A stretch of 40,864 nucleotides of DNA from Microbacterium gubbeenense DSM 15944. Lineage in GTDB: Bacteria; Actinomycetota; Actinomycetes; Actinomycetales; Microbacteriaceae. The first letter of the stretch is position 1. Every line of letters begins with the position of its first letter. Below, in pieces: positions 25,843 through 34,191 of this stretch. Made by a program: the position numbers and the translations under genes. The notes beneath the pieces are model-generated. The model saw only the letters and a program-made list of their open reading frames with translations. It was not told the origin of the DNA and did no database searches. The DNA is taken from the NCBI RefSeq assembly GCF_000422745.1, contig NZ_KE383914.1, forward strand, positions 1 to 40,864, given 5' to 3'.

Positions 25843-26943
25843 ATGACGGCGACCGTCGCCGTGACCCCGCGCCGGCTCTCGACCCTCGATCGATGGCTGC
25901 CGCTGTGGATCGGGCTCGCCATGGTCGCCGGACTCCTCATCGGACGATTCATCCCGGGCGTCTCACCGCTCCTGTCGCACCTCGAGGTCGGAGGCATTTC
26001 GGTACCGATCGCGCTCGGGCTGCTGGTGATGATGTATCCAGTGTTGGCGAAGGTGCGTTATGACCGGGTCGCTGCCGTCACGGGCGACAAGAAGCTGCTC
26101 GTCTCCTCGCTCGTGCTGAACTGGATCGTCGGACCGGCCCTGATGTTCGCGCTCGCGTGGATCTTCCTGCCGGACCTTCCCGAGTACCGCACCGGACTGA
26201 TCATCGTCGGTCTCGCGCGCTGCATTGCGATGGTCGTCATCTGGAACGATCTCGCCTGCGGTGACCGAGAAGCTGCTGCGGTGCTCGTGGCGGTGAACTC
26301 CGTCTTCCAGGTCGTCGCGTTCTCGCTGCTCGGCTGGTTCTACCTCACCGTCCTTCCTGCGTGGCTCGGCCTCGACACGGAGGGGCTGGAGATCTCTGTC
26401 GGGCAGATCGCGCTGAACGTGCTCATCTTCCTCGGCGTCCCCCTCGTCGCCGGTTTCGCCTCCCGCTATCTCGGCGAACGACGCAAGGGTCGTGCCTGGT
26501 ACGAGGAGACGTTCCTCCCGAAGATCGGGCCATGGGCGCTCTACGGTCTGCTGTTCACGATCGTGCTGCTGTTCGCCCTTCAGGGAGAACAGGTCACCTC
26601 CCGTCCGTGGGACGTCGCACGGATCGCGCTGCCGCTTCTGGTGTACTTCGCGGTGATGTGGTTCGTCGGGCTGTTCACCGGGAAGTCTCTCGGTCTCGGC
26701 TACGCACGGTCCTCGACCCTGGCGTTCACGGCAGCGGGCAATAACTTCGAACTCGCCATCGCCGTCGCCATCGGTACCTTCGGCGCCGCCTCTGGGCAGG
26801 CGCTCGCCGGCGTGGTCGGCCCGCTCATCGAGGTGCCCGTGCTCGTTGGACTCGTGTACGTCTCCCTGTGGGCCGCGCGGGCGTGGTTCCGCACCGACCC
26901 CTACGCTCACGCCGTGAGCGCCGACGAAAGGACCGAACGATGA
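25843..26943 (+). CDS. acr3: arsenite efflux transporter, Acr3 family
   Basis: This 366-residue membrane protein with about ten helices matches the Acr3 arsenite permease. RLSTLDRWLPLWIGLAMVAGLLIGR at the N-terminus, VMMYPVLAKVRYD, GLARCIAMVVIWNDLACGD with the conserved Cys of the transport site, and the late AAGNNFELAIAVAIG are all Acr3 signatures. It expels As(III), and probably Sb(III), using the proton gradient. GTG at 25831 is possible, but the ATG at 25843, with GGTGGTG upstream, fits better. It is the first gene of acr3-arsRC-arsC. Its stop overlaps the next start by four bases. Confidence 0.96.
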   Translation: MTATVAVTPRRLSTLDRWLPLWIGLAMVAGLLIGRFIPGVSPLLSHLEVGGISVPIALGLLVMMYPVLAKVRYDRVAAVTGDKKLLVSSLVLNWIVGPALMFALAWIFLPDLPEYRTGLIIVGLARCIAMVVIWNDLACGDREAAAVLVAVNSVFQVVAFSLLGWFYLTVLPAWLGLDTEGLEISVGQIALNVLIFLGVPLVAGFASRYLGERRKGRAWYEETFLPKIGPWALYGLLFTIVLLFALQGEQVTSRPWDVARIALPLLVYFAVMWFVGLFTGKSLGLGYARSSTLAFTAAGNNFELAIAVAIGTFGAASGQALAGVVGPLIEVPVLVGLVYVSLWAARAWFRTDPYAHAVSADERTER

Positions 26944-27935
26944 ATGCGACCATCACCCCCGCCGTCGCCGATGACTGCGCGCCGTCGTCGACCCACGCGA
27001 TCGGCGAACCGGCAGCCACGGCGTTGGCGGGTACGCTCAAGGCCATCGCCGATCCGCTGCGCTTGCGGATGCTGTCCGCGATCGCCACGGACGCCCGCGG
27101 TGAATGCTGCGTGTGCGACCTCGCCGAACTCGCGGATGTCTCCCAGCCCACGGTCTCCCACCACCTCAAGGTCCTCCGCGAGGTGGGAGTTCTCGCTTCC
27201 GAGCGGCGCGGAACGTGGGTCTGGTACCGGATCGCCGCAGAAGTGCGCCCTGCCGTCACGACTCTCCTGGACTCCTTTGCACCCGCCGCGATCGGCACAG
27301 CGATCCGCACCGAGTACGGAGGTCTTGAGGACGTTGAACATGCGCTTTCGGGCCTTGCGACGGTGCTGCAGCGGGTCCACCCGACGCTCAGCGCCGACCT
27401 CGTCACGGCGGTGGTGCGGGAGTCGTACACGTCGCTGGCGAAGACCGCGCGCATGAAGACGCACCTCGTTGCACTCACGGAGAACTTCGCGCGACAGCGG
27501 CTCACCGATATCACGAGGAACCGGGGCGAATCGCTTCCCCAGGTGCTGTTCGTGTGCGTTGCGAACGCCGGCCGTTCGCAACTCGCCGCGGCGCTGCTGA
27601 ATCAGCGCGCCGAGGGCAGAATCGTCGCACGCTCGGCCGGATCCGCCCCTGCGCCGGAGATTCACCCGAACGTGCAGCCGCTCCTCGGTGAGATCGTCCG
27701 CGCGGAGGAGGACGAGCGCTTCCCGAAGCCGCTTACCGACGACGCCGTCCGTGCCGCCGATGTCGTGATCACGATGGGCTGCGGCGACGTGTGTCCGGTG
27801 ATTCCCGGAGTCCGCTACGAGGACTGGGCGGTCGGCGATCCTGCCCTCGCCTCCTCCGAGGGTGTCGTCGCCATCCGCGACGACATCGCCCACCGTGTCG
27901 ATGCGCTCATCGACACCCTCACCACCAACCGCTGA
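26940..27935 (+). CDS. ArsR repressor fused to arsenate reductase (ArsR-helical bundle-ArsC)
   Basis: This 331-residue protein joins three parts. Residues 25-110 are an ArsR winged helix (SQPTVSHHLKVLREVGVL) with the metalloid-binding cysteine cluster Cys56, Cys57 and Cys59. Residues about 125-195 form a three-helix bundle found before some actinobacterial ArsC domains. Residues 200-331 are a low-molecular-weight phosphatase-fold arsenate reductase with the P-loop CVANAGRS (Cys206, Arg212) and further cysteines 281 and 285 in MGCGDVCP. One polypeptide could sense As(III) at the operon promoter and reduce As(V). The thiol partner is likely mycothiol/mycoredoxin or thioredoxin. No separate arsR is present. 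Confidence 0.93.
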   Translation: MNATITPAVADDCAPSSTHAIGEPAATALAGTLKAIADPLRLRMLSAIATDARGECCVCDLAELADVSQPTVSHHLKVLREVGVLASERRGTWVWYRIAAEVRPAVTTLLDSFAPAAIGTAIRTEYGGLEDVEHALSGLATVLQRVHPTLSADLVTAVVRESYTSLAKTARMKTHLVALTENFARQRLTDITRNRGESLPQVLFVCVANAGRSQLAAALLNQRAEGRIVARSAGSAPAPEIHPNVQPLLGEIVRAEEDERFPKPLTDDAVRAADVVITMGCGDVCPVIPGVRYEDWAVGDPALASSEGVVAIRDDIAHRVDALIDTLTTNR

Positions 27936-27950
27936 ACCAGGAGAATCGCC

Positions 27951-28352
27951 ATGAACGACACCAAGCCCTCCGTCCTGTTCGTCTGCGTCCACAACGCCGG
28001 CCGCTCTCAGATGGCTGCGGGGTTCCTCCGCGACATCGCCGGCGACAGCGTCGAGGTCCGCTCTGCCGGATCCATGCCCGCCGAGCAGATCAACCCCACC
28101 GCCGTTGAGGCCATGGCCGAGGTCGGCATCGACATCACGGCCGAGGCGCCGAAGGTGCTCACCACTGACGCGGTGAAAGAGTCGGATGTCGTCATCACCA
28201 TGGGCTGCGGCGACGCGTGCCCGATCTTCCCCGGCAAGCGCTACGAGGACTGGGAGCTCGACGACCCCGCCGGCCAGGGCCTCGATGCGGTCCGCCCCAT
28301 CCGCGACGACATCCGTGCGCGCATCGAAGGCCTCGTCGCGAGCCTCGCGTGA
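27951..28352 (+). CDS. arsC: arsenate reductase ArsC (low-molecular-weight phosphatase family)
   Basis: This single-domain 133-residue reductase has the P-loop CVHNAGRS (Cys12, Arg18) and the pair Cys86 and Cys90 in MGCGDACP, followed by GKRYEDW. It reduces arsenate to arsenite for export by Acr3. It resembles the C-terminal domain of the preceding fusion, so the operon holds two reductases that may have arisen by duplication or may use different thiols. It lies 15 bases after the fusion gene with AGGAGA upstream of the ATG. Confidence 0.95.
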   Translation: MNDTKPSVLFVCVHNAGRSQMAAGFLRDIAGDSVEVRSAGSMPAEQINPTAVEAMAEVGIDITAEAPKVLTTDAVKESDVVITMGCGDACPIFPGKRYEDWELDDPAGQGLDAVRPIRDDIRARIEGLVASLA

Positions 28353-28354
28353 TC

Positions 28355-28373
28355 CTTCGGGCGTGCCCCGAGG
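28355..28373 (+). terminator. hairpin after the arsenic operon
   Basis: Seven pairs (28355-28361 with 28367-28373, one G-T) around a 5-nt loop directly after the arsC stop. There is no T run, so the call is tentative. Confidence 0.4.
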
Positions 28374-28449
28374 CCGCCTCCGTCACCCGATGACGACCAC
28401 GGGGCGCGCCTGGCCGAGACACACCCTCCCCATCGCCGTCGAACACGGA

Positions 28450-28455
28450 TAGCGT
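28450..28455 (+). promoter_or_regulatory. -10 element TAGCGT of the Tricorn gene (leaderless)
   Basis: TAGCGT ends 6 nt before the ATG at 28462. Confidence 0.5.
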
Positions 28456-28461
28456 GAAGCC

Positions 28462-31400
28462 ATGGCATCCGCGTATCTTCGGTACCCGCACATCCATGAC
28501 GACCTGGTGACCTTCGTCGCCGCCGACGACCTCTGGCTCGCGCCGGTCGGCGGAGGGCGGGCCTGGCGGCTCACGAGCGATCACGCTCCCGCGAGACAGC
28601 CGCGATTCTCGCCCGACGGGGAACACATCGCCTTCGTCTCGCACCGCGATGGGCATCCCGAGGTGATGCTCGCCGTTGTCGCAACCGGCGAGGTGCGCCG
28701 CCTGACGTACTGGGGCAGCCCGATGCTGCACAACCTCGGCTGGACCGCCGACGGGCGCGTTCTCGCGGCCTCGAGCGCCGGCGAGGCCGAGTCGCGCCAC
28801 ACGGTCACGAAGGCGATCGCGCTCGACGGCACATCCGAGCGGCTCGAGATCGGCATGGCGTGGGGCGCCGCGATCCGATCGGATGGGCGCCAGGCCCTCG
28901 TCACCCCGGGAAGTCGCCCGCCCGCGTGGTGGAAGCGCTACCGGGGCGGATCCGCGCCGCGCCTCTGGCTGCGCGACGAGGGATCCGCGTGGCAGCGGAT
29001 CCTGGGCGACGACGAGGCCTCGATCGTCGATCCGATGTGGATCGGCGACGCCCTCGCGTTCGTGTCGGATCGCGCCGCGCGCTTCCCCGACGCCGCGCGC
29101 GAACAGGCGAATATCTGGATCCTCGACGGCGACGAGCCGCGCCAGGTCACGCACCAGACGGAGGCCGACGGCTACGTGCGCGACGCCGCGACCGACGGCG
29201 CGCGCATCGTGTGGGCGAGCCGCGGGCGCATCCGGATCCTCGATTCCCTCGACGCCGAACCGCGCACGCTCGACATCGACGTGCCGGGCGCGGGGCCGGA
29301 TCCGTTCGCGCTGGATCCGTCCGAGCACCTCACCCAGCTCGCGCCCGATCACGGGGGCAACGCGAGCGTCGCGATCTGGCGCGGCAAGCCGTTCTGGCTC
29401 ACGCACCGCTCCGGGCCCGCTCGCGCGTTGCCGGGGGCAGACTCCGGCGTGCGCACGCGCGAGCCCGTCGTGCTCGGCACCACCGGGCGCGTGGCCTACG
29501 TGACCGATATCGAGGGCGAGGACGGGATCCAGATCACGAGCCCCGGATCCGAACAGGATTCGTTCCCGATCCTCACCGGCCAGCTCGGCCGCGTGCTGCA
29601 CCTCGCCGCCGCACCCAAGGGGAAGGTGCTCGCCGCGATCTCGCACGACGGGGCGATCCGCCTGATCGACGTTGAGGCGGGATCCGCGCGCGACATCGGG
29701 CGCAGCACCCAGGGCGAGGCGCTCGACCCGCGCTTCTCACCCGACGGCCGCTACCTCGTCTGGTCGCAGCCGACCGCGGGAGAGGGCGAGCTGCACGCGC
29801 TGTGGATCGCCGACACGACCGGCGACGCGGATCCCGTGCGCGTCACGGACGGCCGCTTCCACGATCATTCGCCCGACTTCACGCGCGACGGCAAGCACCT
29901 CGTGTTCCTGTCGAACCGCACGTTCGATCCGGCCTACAGCGCTCAGGCCTTCGACCTGTCGTTCCAGGGCGCGACCCGGCCGTGGCTGATGCCGCTGTCG
30001 GCGACAGAGCCCGCACCGTTCGGCCCGAGCGCCGAGGGGTGGAGGTTCGGCGCCAAGACCGTGAAGCGGGCGCTGAAGTCCGCCGAGCTCGATGCGGAGG
30101 GCGCGGAGCAGCGCGTGGTGCCCTTCCCCGTGCCGTCCGCCGACTATCGCGACCTGCGGTCGACGTCCGGCGGCGTGGTCTGGGTCGCCGAGGGCAGCGA
30201 CGTCGGCACCCTCGGATCCCGCCGCGCCGGGGTGGCGGGGGAGAAACAGCCGAACACGCTCGTTCGGTGGTCGTTCGACGACCGCGAGAGCTGGGTCGTC
30301 GTCGAGGGCCTCGACTCGTACGAGATCTCGGGCGACGGTGAGCGGGTCATCGTGTCGAAGGACGGCGAGGTGCAGATCACGCGCGTCACGCGCAAGGCCG
30401 ATGGCGGCGACGACCCGATCAAGGTCGACCTGTCGCGGCTGCGCTTCACGCTCGATCCGGCCGCTGAATGGCTGCAGATGTTCGACGAGAACGCCCGACT
30501 CATGCGCGACCACTTCTGGCGCGAGGACATGGACGGCGTCGACTGGGAGGCGGCGACCGCCCGATGGCGCGAGGTGGTGCCGCTCGCGCGCACCCACGAT
30601 GACGTGGTCGACATCATGTGGGAGCACGTCGGCGAGCTGAACACCTCGCACGCCTACGTGATGCCCGCCTCTCCGCTCGGCGACGAGACGCTGCGGCTCG
30701 GGTTCCTCGGGGCCGACCTGTCGCCGGCGGCCGACGGCTGGAGGATCGACCGGATCCTGCCGGGCGAGTCCAGCGATCCGGGCGCGCGCTCACCGCTCCT
30801 CGCCGCCGGCGTGGGAGCGGCGGTCGGCGACGTCATCGCGGAGATCGACGGATCGCCCATCGACCCCTCGTTCGGACCCGGCGCCTCGCTCGTCGGTGCC
30901 GCCGATAAGCCCGTCGAGCTCACCCTCCTGCGCGACGGCGCCGAACGCCGCGTGGTGGTCGTGCCGCTGCCCGACGAATCGGATCTTCGGTACCAGGACT
31001 GGGTGCGCTCGCGCCGCGAGTACGTCAACCGCGTCTCGGGCGGACGGATCGGGTACGTGCACGTACCCGACATGCAGGCGCGCGGGTGGGCGCAGCTGCA
31101 CCGCGATCTGCGCCTGGCAGCGAGCGCCGAGGGCGTCATCGCCGACGTGCGCTACAACCGCGGAGGCCACACGAGCCAGCTCGTGATCGAGCGGCTCGCC
31201 TCGCGCGTGGTCGCGTGGAACGAGGCGCGCCAGCTCGGGTCGATGATCACGGATCCGGATCGCGCTCGCCGAGGCCCCGTCGTGTTCGTGGCGAATGAGT
31301 TCTCCGGATCCGACGGGGACATCGTCAATGCTCGCGCGCAGGCGCTCGGGCTCGGGCCCGTCGTCGGCGCGCGCACCTGGGGCGGAGTGGTCGGCATCGA

Positions 31401-31647
31401 CGGCCGCTTCGACCTCGTGGACGGCACCGGCGTGACGCAGCCGCGGTACGCGTTCTGGCTCGAGGGCAAGGGCTGGGGCGTCGAGAACCACGGCGTCGAC
31501 CCGGACATCGAGGTCATCCACGACCCCGCCGATCTGTTCTCCGAGAGTGATCCGCAGCTCGATCGCGCGGTCGCCGAGGCGCTCGCGGCGCTCGAGAAAG
31601 CGCCCGCGGCCGTGGCCCCCGGCCTGCCGGATCCGAAGGTGCGCTGA
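28462..31647 (+). CDS. Tricorn-type S41 peptidase
   Basis: The 1061-residue protein matches Tricorn protease in length and order. A beta-propeller region comes first (about 1-650), with repeated PRFSPDG and RFSPDGRYLVWS motifs. A mixed helical C1 segment follows, then a PDZ domain (about 740-850) and the S41 catalytic core. Catalytic residues by analogy are His730 in LNTSHAYV, the nucleophile Ser950 in NEFSGSDGD, with Asp951, and Glu1008 in WGVENHGVDPD. Tricorn degrades peptides released by the proteasome or other proteases in the cytoplasm. No signal peptide is seen. It is monocistronic, with a leaderless promoter and a hairpin after it. Confidence 0.95.
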   Translation: MASAYLRYPHIHDDLVTFVAADDLWLAPVGGGRAWRLTSDHAPARQPRFSPDGEHIAFVSHRDGHPEVMLAVVATGEVRRLTYWGSPMLHNLGWTADGRVLAASSAGEAESRHTVTKAIALDGTSERLEIGMAWGAAIRSDGRQALVTPGSRPPAWWKRYRGGSAPRLWLRDEGSAWQRILGDDEASIVDPMWIGDALAFVSDRAARFPDAAREQANIWILDGDEPRQVTHQTEADGYVRDAATDGARIVWASRGRIRILDSLDAEPRTLDIDVPGAGPDPFALDPSEHLTQLAPDHGGNASVAIWRGKPFWLTHRSGPARALPGADSGVRTREPVVLGTTGRVAYVTDIEGEDGIQITSPGSEQDSFPILTGQLGRVLHLAAAPKGKVLAAISHDGAIRLIDVEAGSARDIGRSTQGEALDPRFSPDGRYLVWSQPTAGEGELHALWIADTTGDADPVRVTDGRFHDHSPDFTRDGKHLVFLSNRTFDPAYSAQAFDLSFQGATRPWLMPLSATEPAPFGPSAEGWRFGAKTVKRALKSAELDAEGAEQRVVPFPVPSADYRDLRSTSGGVVWVAEGSDVGTLGSRRAGVAGEKQPNTLVRWSFDDRESWVVVEGLDSYEISGDGERVIVSKDGEVQITRVTRKADGGDDPIKVDLSRLRFTLDPAAEWLQMFDENARLMRDHFWREDMDGVDWEAATARWREVVPLARTHDDVVDIMWEHVGELNTSHAYVMPASPLGDETLRLGFLGADLSPAADGWRIDRILPGESSDPGARSPLLAAGVGAAVGDVIAEIDGSPIDPSFGPGASLVGAADKPVELTLLRDGAERRVVVVPLPDESDLRYQDWVRSRREYVNRVSGGRIGYVHVPDMQARGWAQLHRDLRLAASAEGVIADVRYNRGGHTSQLVIERLASRVVAWNEARQLGSMITDPDRARRGPVVFVANEFSGSDGDIVNARAQALGLGPVVGARTWGGVVGIDGRFDLVDGTGVTQPRYAFWLEGKGWGVENHGVDPDIEVIHDPADLFSESDPQLDRAVAEALAALEKAPAAVAPGLPDPKVR

Positions 31648-31655
31648 TGCGCCTT

Positions 31656-31683
31656 CCGCCCCGCGGCGCTGTTCGCGGGGCGG
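31656..31683 (+). terminator. hairpin after the Tricorn gene
   Basis: Ten pairs (31656-31665 with 31674-31683) around an 8-nt loop, placed between the stop codon and the chorismate mutase promoter. There is no T run. Confidence 0.55.
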
Positions 31684-31695
31684 GCTGCGCGCGGA

Positions 31696-31701
31696 TACGC
31701 T
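31696..31701 (+). promoter_or_regulatory. -10 element TACGCT of the chorismate mutase gene (leaderless)
   Basis: TACGCT ends 6 nt before the ATG at 31708. Confidence 0.5.
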
Positions 31702-31707
31702 GTCGTC

Positions 31708-32016
31708 ATGAGCGAAGCGCCCACGGATCCCATGGCTGAACTGCTGCGTCTGCGCGCGAGCATCGACAACATCGACGCGGCGCTGACGTACATGCTCGCC
31801 GAGCGGTTCCGGTGCACGAAGCAGGTCGGGGCGCTGAAGGCCGCGCACGACCTGCCGGCGAGTGACCCGGCGCGAGAGGAGCGTCAGACCGCCCGGTTGC
31901 GCGAGCTCGCCGACGACGCCGACCTCGACCCGGCCTTCGCCGAGAAGTGGTTCAACTTCGTCGTCGCCGAGGTCATCCACCACCACATCAAGGCCAAGGG
32001 CGAGACGCAAGGCTAG
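31708..32016 (+). CDS. chorismate mutase, AroQ class
   Basis: The 102-residue, all-helical protein shows the AroQ pattern: helix 1 with the catalytic Arg (LLRLRASIDNIDAAL), ERFRCTKQVGALKA with active-site Arg and Lys, and ASDPAREERQTARLREL. It converts chorismate to prephenate, the entry to phenylalanine and tyrosine. It is a free-standing monofunctional enzyme with no export signal, so it acts in the cytoplasm. In some actinobacteria such small mutases are boosted by binding to the DAHP synthase. No other aromatic-pathway gene is nearby. Confidence 0.93.
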   Translation: MSEAPTDPMAELLRLRASIDNIDAALTYMLAERFRCTKQVGALKAAHDLPASDPAREERQTARLRELADDADLDPAFAEKWFNFVVAEVIHHHIKAKGETQG

Positions 32017-32024
32017 ACCGGCGT

Positions 32025-32069
32025 ACGACGAAGCGCTGACCCCCGGTCGGGGAGTCAGCGCTTCGTCGT
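32025..32069. terminator. bidirectional terminator, 16-bp perfect stem plus inner stem
   Basis: 32025-32040 pairs perfectly with 32054-32069, and an inner CCCC/GGGG stem closes a GGTC loop. It lies between the convergent chorismate mutase and ABC permease stop codons. Confidence 0.8.
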
Positions 32070-32071
32070 GG

Positions 32072-32794
32072 TCACACGGTCGCTCGGCGGAGCGTGGCGT
32101 ACGCGCCGACGGAGAGCACGGCGGTGAGGGCAAGGCCGTAGAGCGTGAGCGCGAAGGATCCCGTGGTGCTGAACCACGCGAGCACGTCCATCCAGACGCC
32201 CGCCTTGGTGATCACGAAGATCGCGCCCACGACGATGAGGCCGAGCGCGACGCCGACCGACACGACCGCGAGGGTGCCGAACCGCTTCCAGATCGTCGCC
32301 ATCCAGAACCCGACGACGAACAGGAGCATCGTCGCGGTGAAGTAGCTCAACCACGCCGACACCCAACCGGGCTCGAACAGGTACGGCAGGTACGCGATCC
32401 GTCCATTGAATCCGAAGCCTTCCGTCAGCGCCTCGATCCCGGCCAGCACGATGAAGATCGTGGCCATCATCGCGGATCCGATCGCGCCCATGATGAGGGT
32501 GCCGACGAAGAACTCTCGGCGCGTGATGCTCATGGCCTGCGAGAACGGGAACGCGAGCGTCATGGCCTGAATGCCGAGCGCCAGGAAGTACCACAGCGGC
32601 GCGTTCGCGGCGCCGACGACCTTGACGTCATCGCCCGGGATCAGCGAGATGATCACGAGCGACACCACGACGGCGCCGGCCAGCACGAGCAGCGGCACCC
32701 ACACGAACGACTGGGTGTTGATCAGCTGGAGCCGCACGACGTTGAGCGTGCGGTTGCCGGGCCTTGTCGGCGCGGCGGGGGCGAGGGCGGTCAT
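32072..32794 (-). CDS. ABC exporter permease of the YtrA-controlled operon
   Basis: This 240-residue protein has six predicted membrane helices, among them FVWVPLLVLAGAVVVSLVIISLI and the C-terminal pair TLAVVSVGVALGLIVVGAIFVI and FALTLYGLALTAVLSVGAY. SQAMSITRREFFVGTL is the cytoplasmic loop pattern seen in small ABC permeases. It overlaps the ATPase stop by four bases and is the last gene of gntR-ATPase-permease. Such operons respond to cell-wall antibiotics in Bacillus and relatives. The substrate here is unknown. Confidence 0.85.
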   Translation of the reverse strand: MTALAPAAPTRPGNRTLNVVRLQLINTQSFVWVPLLVLAGAVVVSLVIISLIPGDDVKVVGAANAPLWYFLALGIQAMTLAFPFSQAMSITRREFFVGTLIMGAIGSAMMATIFIVLAGIEALTEGFGFNGRIAYLPYLFEPGWVSAWLSYFTATMLLFVVGFWMATIWKRFGTLAVVSVGVALGLIVVGAIFVITKAGVWMDVLAWFSTTGSFALTLYGLALTAVLSVGAYATLRRATV

Positions 32795-33696
32795 CGCAGT
32801 GCTCCTTCGGTCTCGCGGGCGGTCTCGCCCTGGTGCTGGGTGAGTCGGACGATCAGCTGCTGCAGCGGCACCGGGGCGAGCTCGAGGCCTGCGGCCTCCA
32901 CACGGCGGCGCTCGTCGCCTGTGAGCTGACCGAGGAAGGTGACGCTCGCGACGCGACCGAGTGACTCGCGGTGCAGGATCTCGCGGCCCTGGACGAGCTG
33001 CTCGACGGCCTCCTTGTCGCCGACGACGCTCGTCGCCTGCTCCCGGGCCTCTTCCGCGGAGGAGTCCATGAGGATCCGCCCGCCATCGATCACGAGCACG
33101 CGCTCGATGAGGTTGGCGATCTCGTCGATGAGGTGGCTCGACAGCAGGATCGTGCGCGGGTGCTCCGTGTAGTCCTCGAGCAGCCGGTCGTAGAAGATCT
33201 GCCGGGCCACGGCGTCGAGCCCCAGGTACGGCTCGTCGAAGAAGGTGATCTCCGCACGCGAGGCGATGCCGATGATCACGCCGACCGCGGAGAGCTGGCC
33301 GCGCGAGAGCTTCTTGATCGTCGTCTTCAGCGGCAGCTGGAAGTCGTCGATCAGCCGCTCGCACAGCTGCTGATCCCAGTTCGGGAAGAACATCGCCGCC
33401 GAGCGGAACGCGACGCGCGCGTTCGCCTCGTCGGGGTACTTCTGGCTCTCGCGCACGAAGCACATGCGGTTCAGCACCCGCGCGTTCTCGTACGGATCCT
33501 CGCCGAAGACCTTGACGGATCCGCTCGTCGCGAAGTTCTGCGCCGTGAGGATCGACATCGCCGTGGTCTTCCCGGCGCCGTTGCGGCCCAGGAATCCGTA
33601 GATGGAATTGCGCTCGATGTCGAAGCTCACGCCGTCGAGCGCGGTCGTGTCCTTGTACGTCTTCGTCAGGTCTCGGACCTGGATGACGGGGTCCAT
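32791..33696 (-). CDS. ABC exporter ATP-binding protein of the YtrA-controlled operon
   Basis: The 301-residue ATPase has Walker A GRNGAGKTT (residues 37-45), signature LSRGQ, Walker B ITFFDEPYLGLD and switch His in ILLSSHLIDE. YtrB-like features include the unusual GRNGAGKTT loop and a C-terminal extension of about 80 residues. The frame is open further upstream, but GAGGAGC lies just before the ATG at 33696 and homology begins there (MDPVIQVRDLTKTY). It follows the regulator gene by 19 bases and overlaps the permease gene. Confidence 0.93.
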   Translation of the reverse strand: MDPVIQVRDLTKTYKDTTALDGVSFDIERNSIYGFLGRNGAGKTTAMSILTAQNFATSGSVKVFGEDPYENARVLNRMCFVRESQKYPDEANARVAFRSAAMFFPNWDQQLCERLIDDFQLPLKTTIKKLSRGQLSAVGVIIGIASRAEITFFDEPYLGLDAVARQIFYDRLLEDYTEHPRTILLSSHLIDEIANLIERVLVIDGGRILMDSSAEEAREQATSVVGDKEAVEQLVQGREILHRESLGRVASVTFLGQLTGDERRRVEAAGLELAPVPLQQLIVRLTQHQGETARETEGALR

Positions 33697-33715
33697 GTGG
33701 TGCTCCTCGGGTGGG

Positions 33716-34081
33716 TCAGGAAGTCGGGTGGGACGCATGCTCATTGACGAGCTGCGTGATGTCATTGGGTGAGAGGCCGATCTTGCGGGCCTCGGCGATG
33801 AGGGGGGCGATGTAGCTGGCGGCGAACGCCGAGCGGCGGTCGCTCAGCACTCGCTCGCGGGCGCCCGCCGAGACGAACATGCCGATGCCGCGACGCTTGT
33901 AGAGGATTCCGTTGTCGACCAGCATGTTCACTCCTTTGGCTGCGGTTGCGGGATTGATGCGCGAGAAGGCCGCGAGCTCGTTCGTCGATGGCGCCTTCTC
34001 CTCTTCGCGGAGGGTGCCGTCGACGATCTGGTCTTCGACCATCTCGGCGATCTGCACGAAAAGCGGCTTGCCTTCGTCCAT
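33716..34081 (-). CDS. GntR-family regulator, YtrA subfamily
   Basis: The 121-residue protein is the short YtrA type: a winged helix-turn-helix of about 70 residues (PLFVQIAEMVEDQIVDGTL, APSTNELAAFSRINPATAAKGVNMLVDNGILYKRRGIGMFV) followed by only two helices for dimerisation and no large effector domain. It probably represses its own operon, which includes the ABC exporter genes downstream, and releases DNA when the cell envelope is challenged. A palindrome 22 bp upstream of the ATG is the likely operator. GGGAG precedes the start codon. Confidence 0.93.
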   Translation of the reverse strand: MDEGKPLFVQIAEMVEDQIVDGTLREEEKAPSTNELAAFSRINPATAAKGVNMLVDNGILYKRRGIGMFVSAGARERVLSDRRSAFAASYIAPLIAEARKIGLSPNDITQLVNEHASHPTS

Positions 34082-34103
34082 GTCACGCTCCCGGGTTATG
34101 TGG

Positions 34104-34119
34104 TTAGTTACTCAACTAA
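34104..34119. promoter_or_regulatory. candidate operator of the YtrA-type regulator
   Basis: TTAGTTACTCAACTAA has perfect 6-bp arms around ACTC and is AT-rich in a GC-rich genome. It lies directly upstream of the regulator gene, where autorepression is expected. Confidence 0.6.
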
Positions 34120-34191
34120 TGAACCATGCAACTGGGTATACGTCAAGCGCGCGACGAACATTGCCGTCGCACGAGGGGACCGCGGTAGGGG

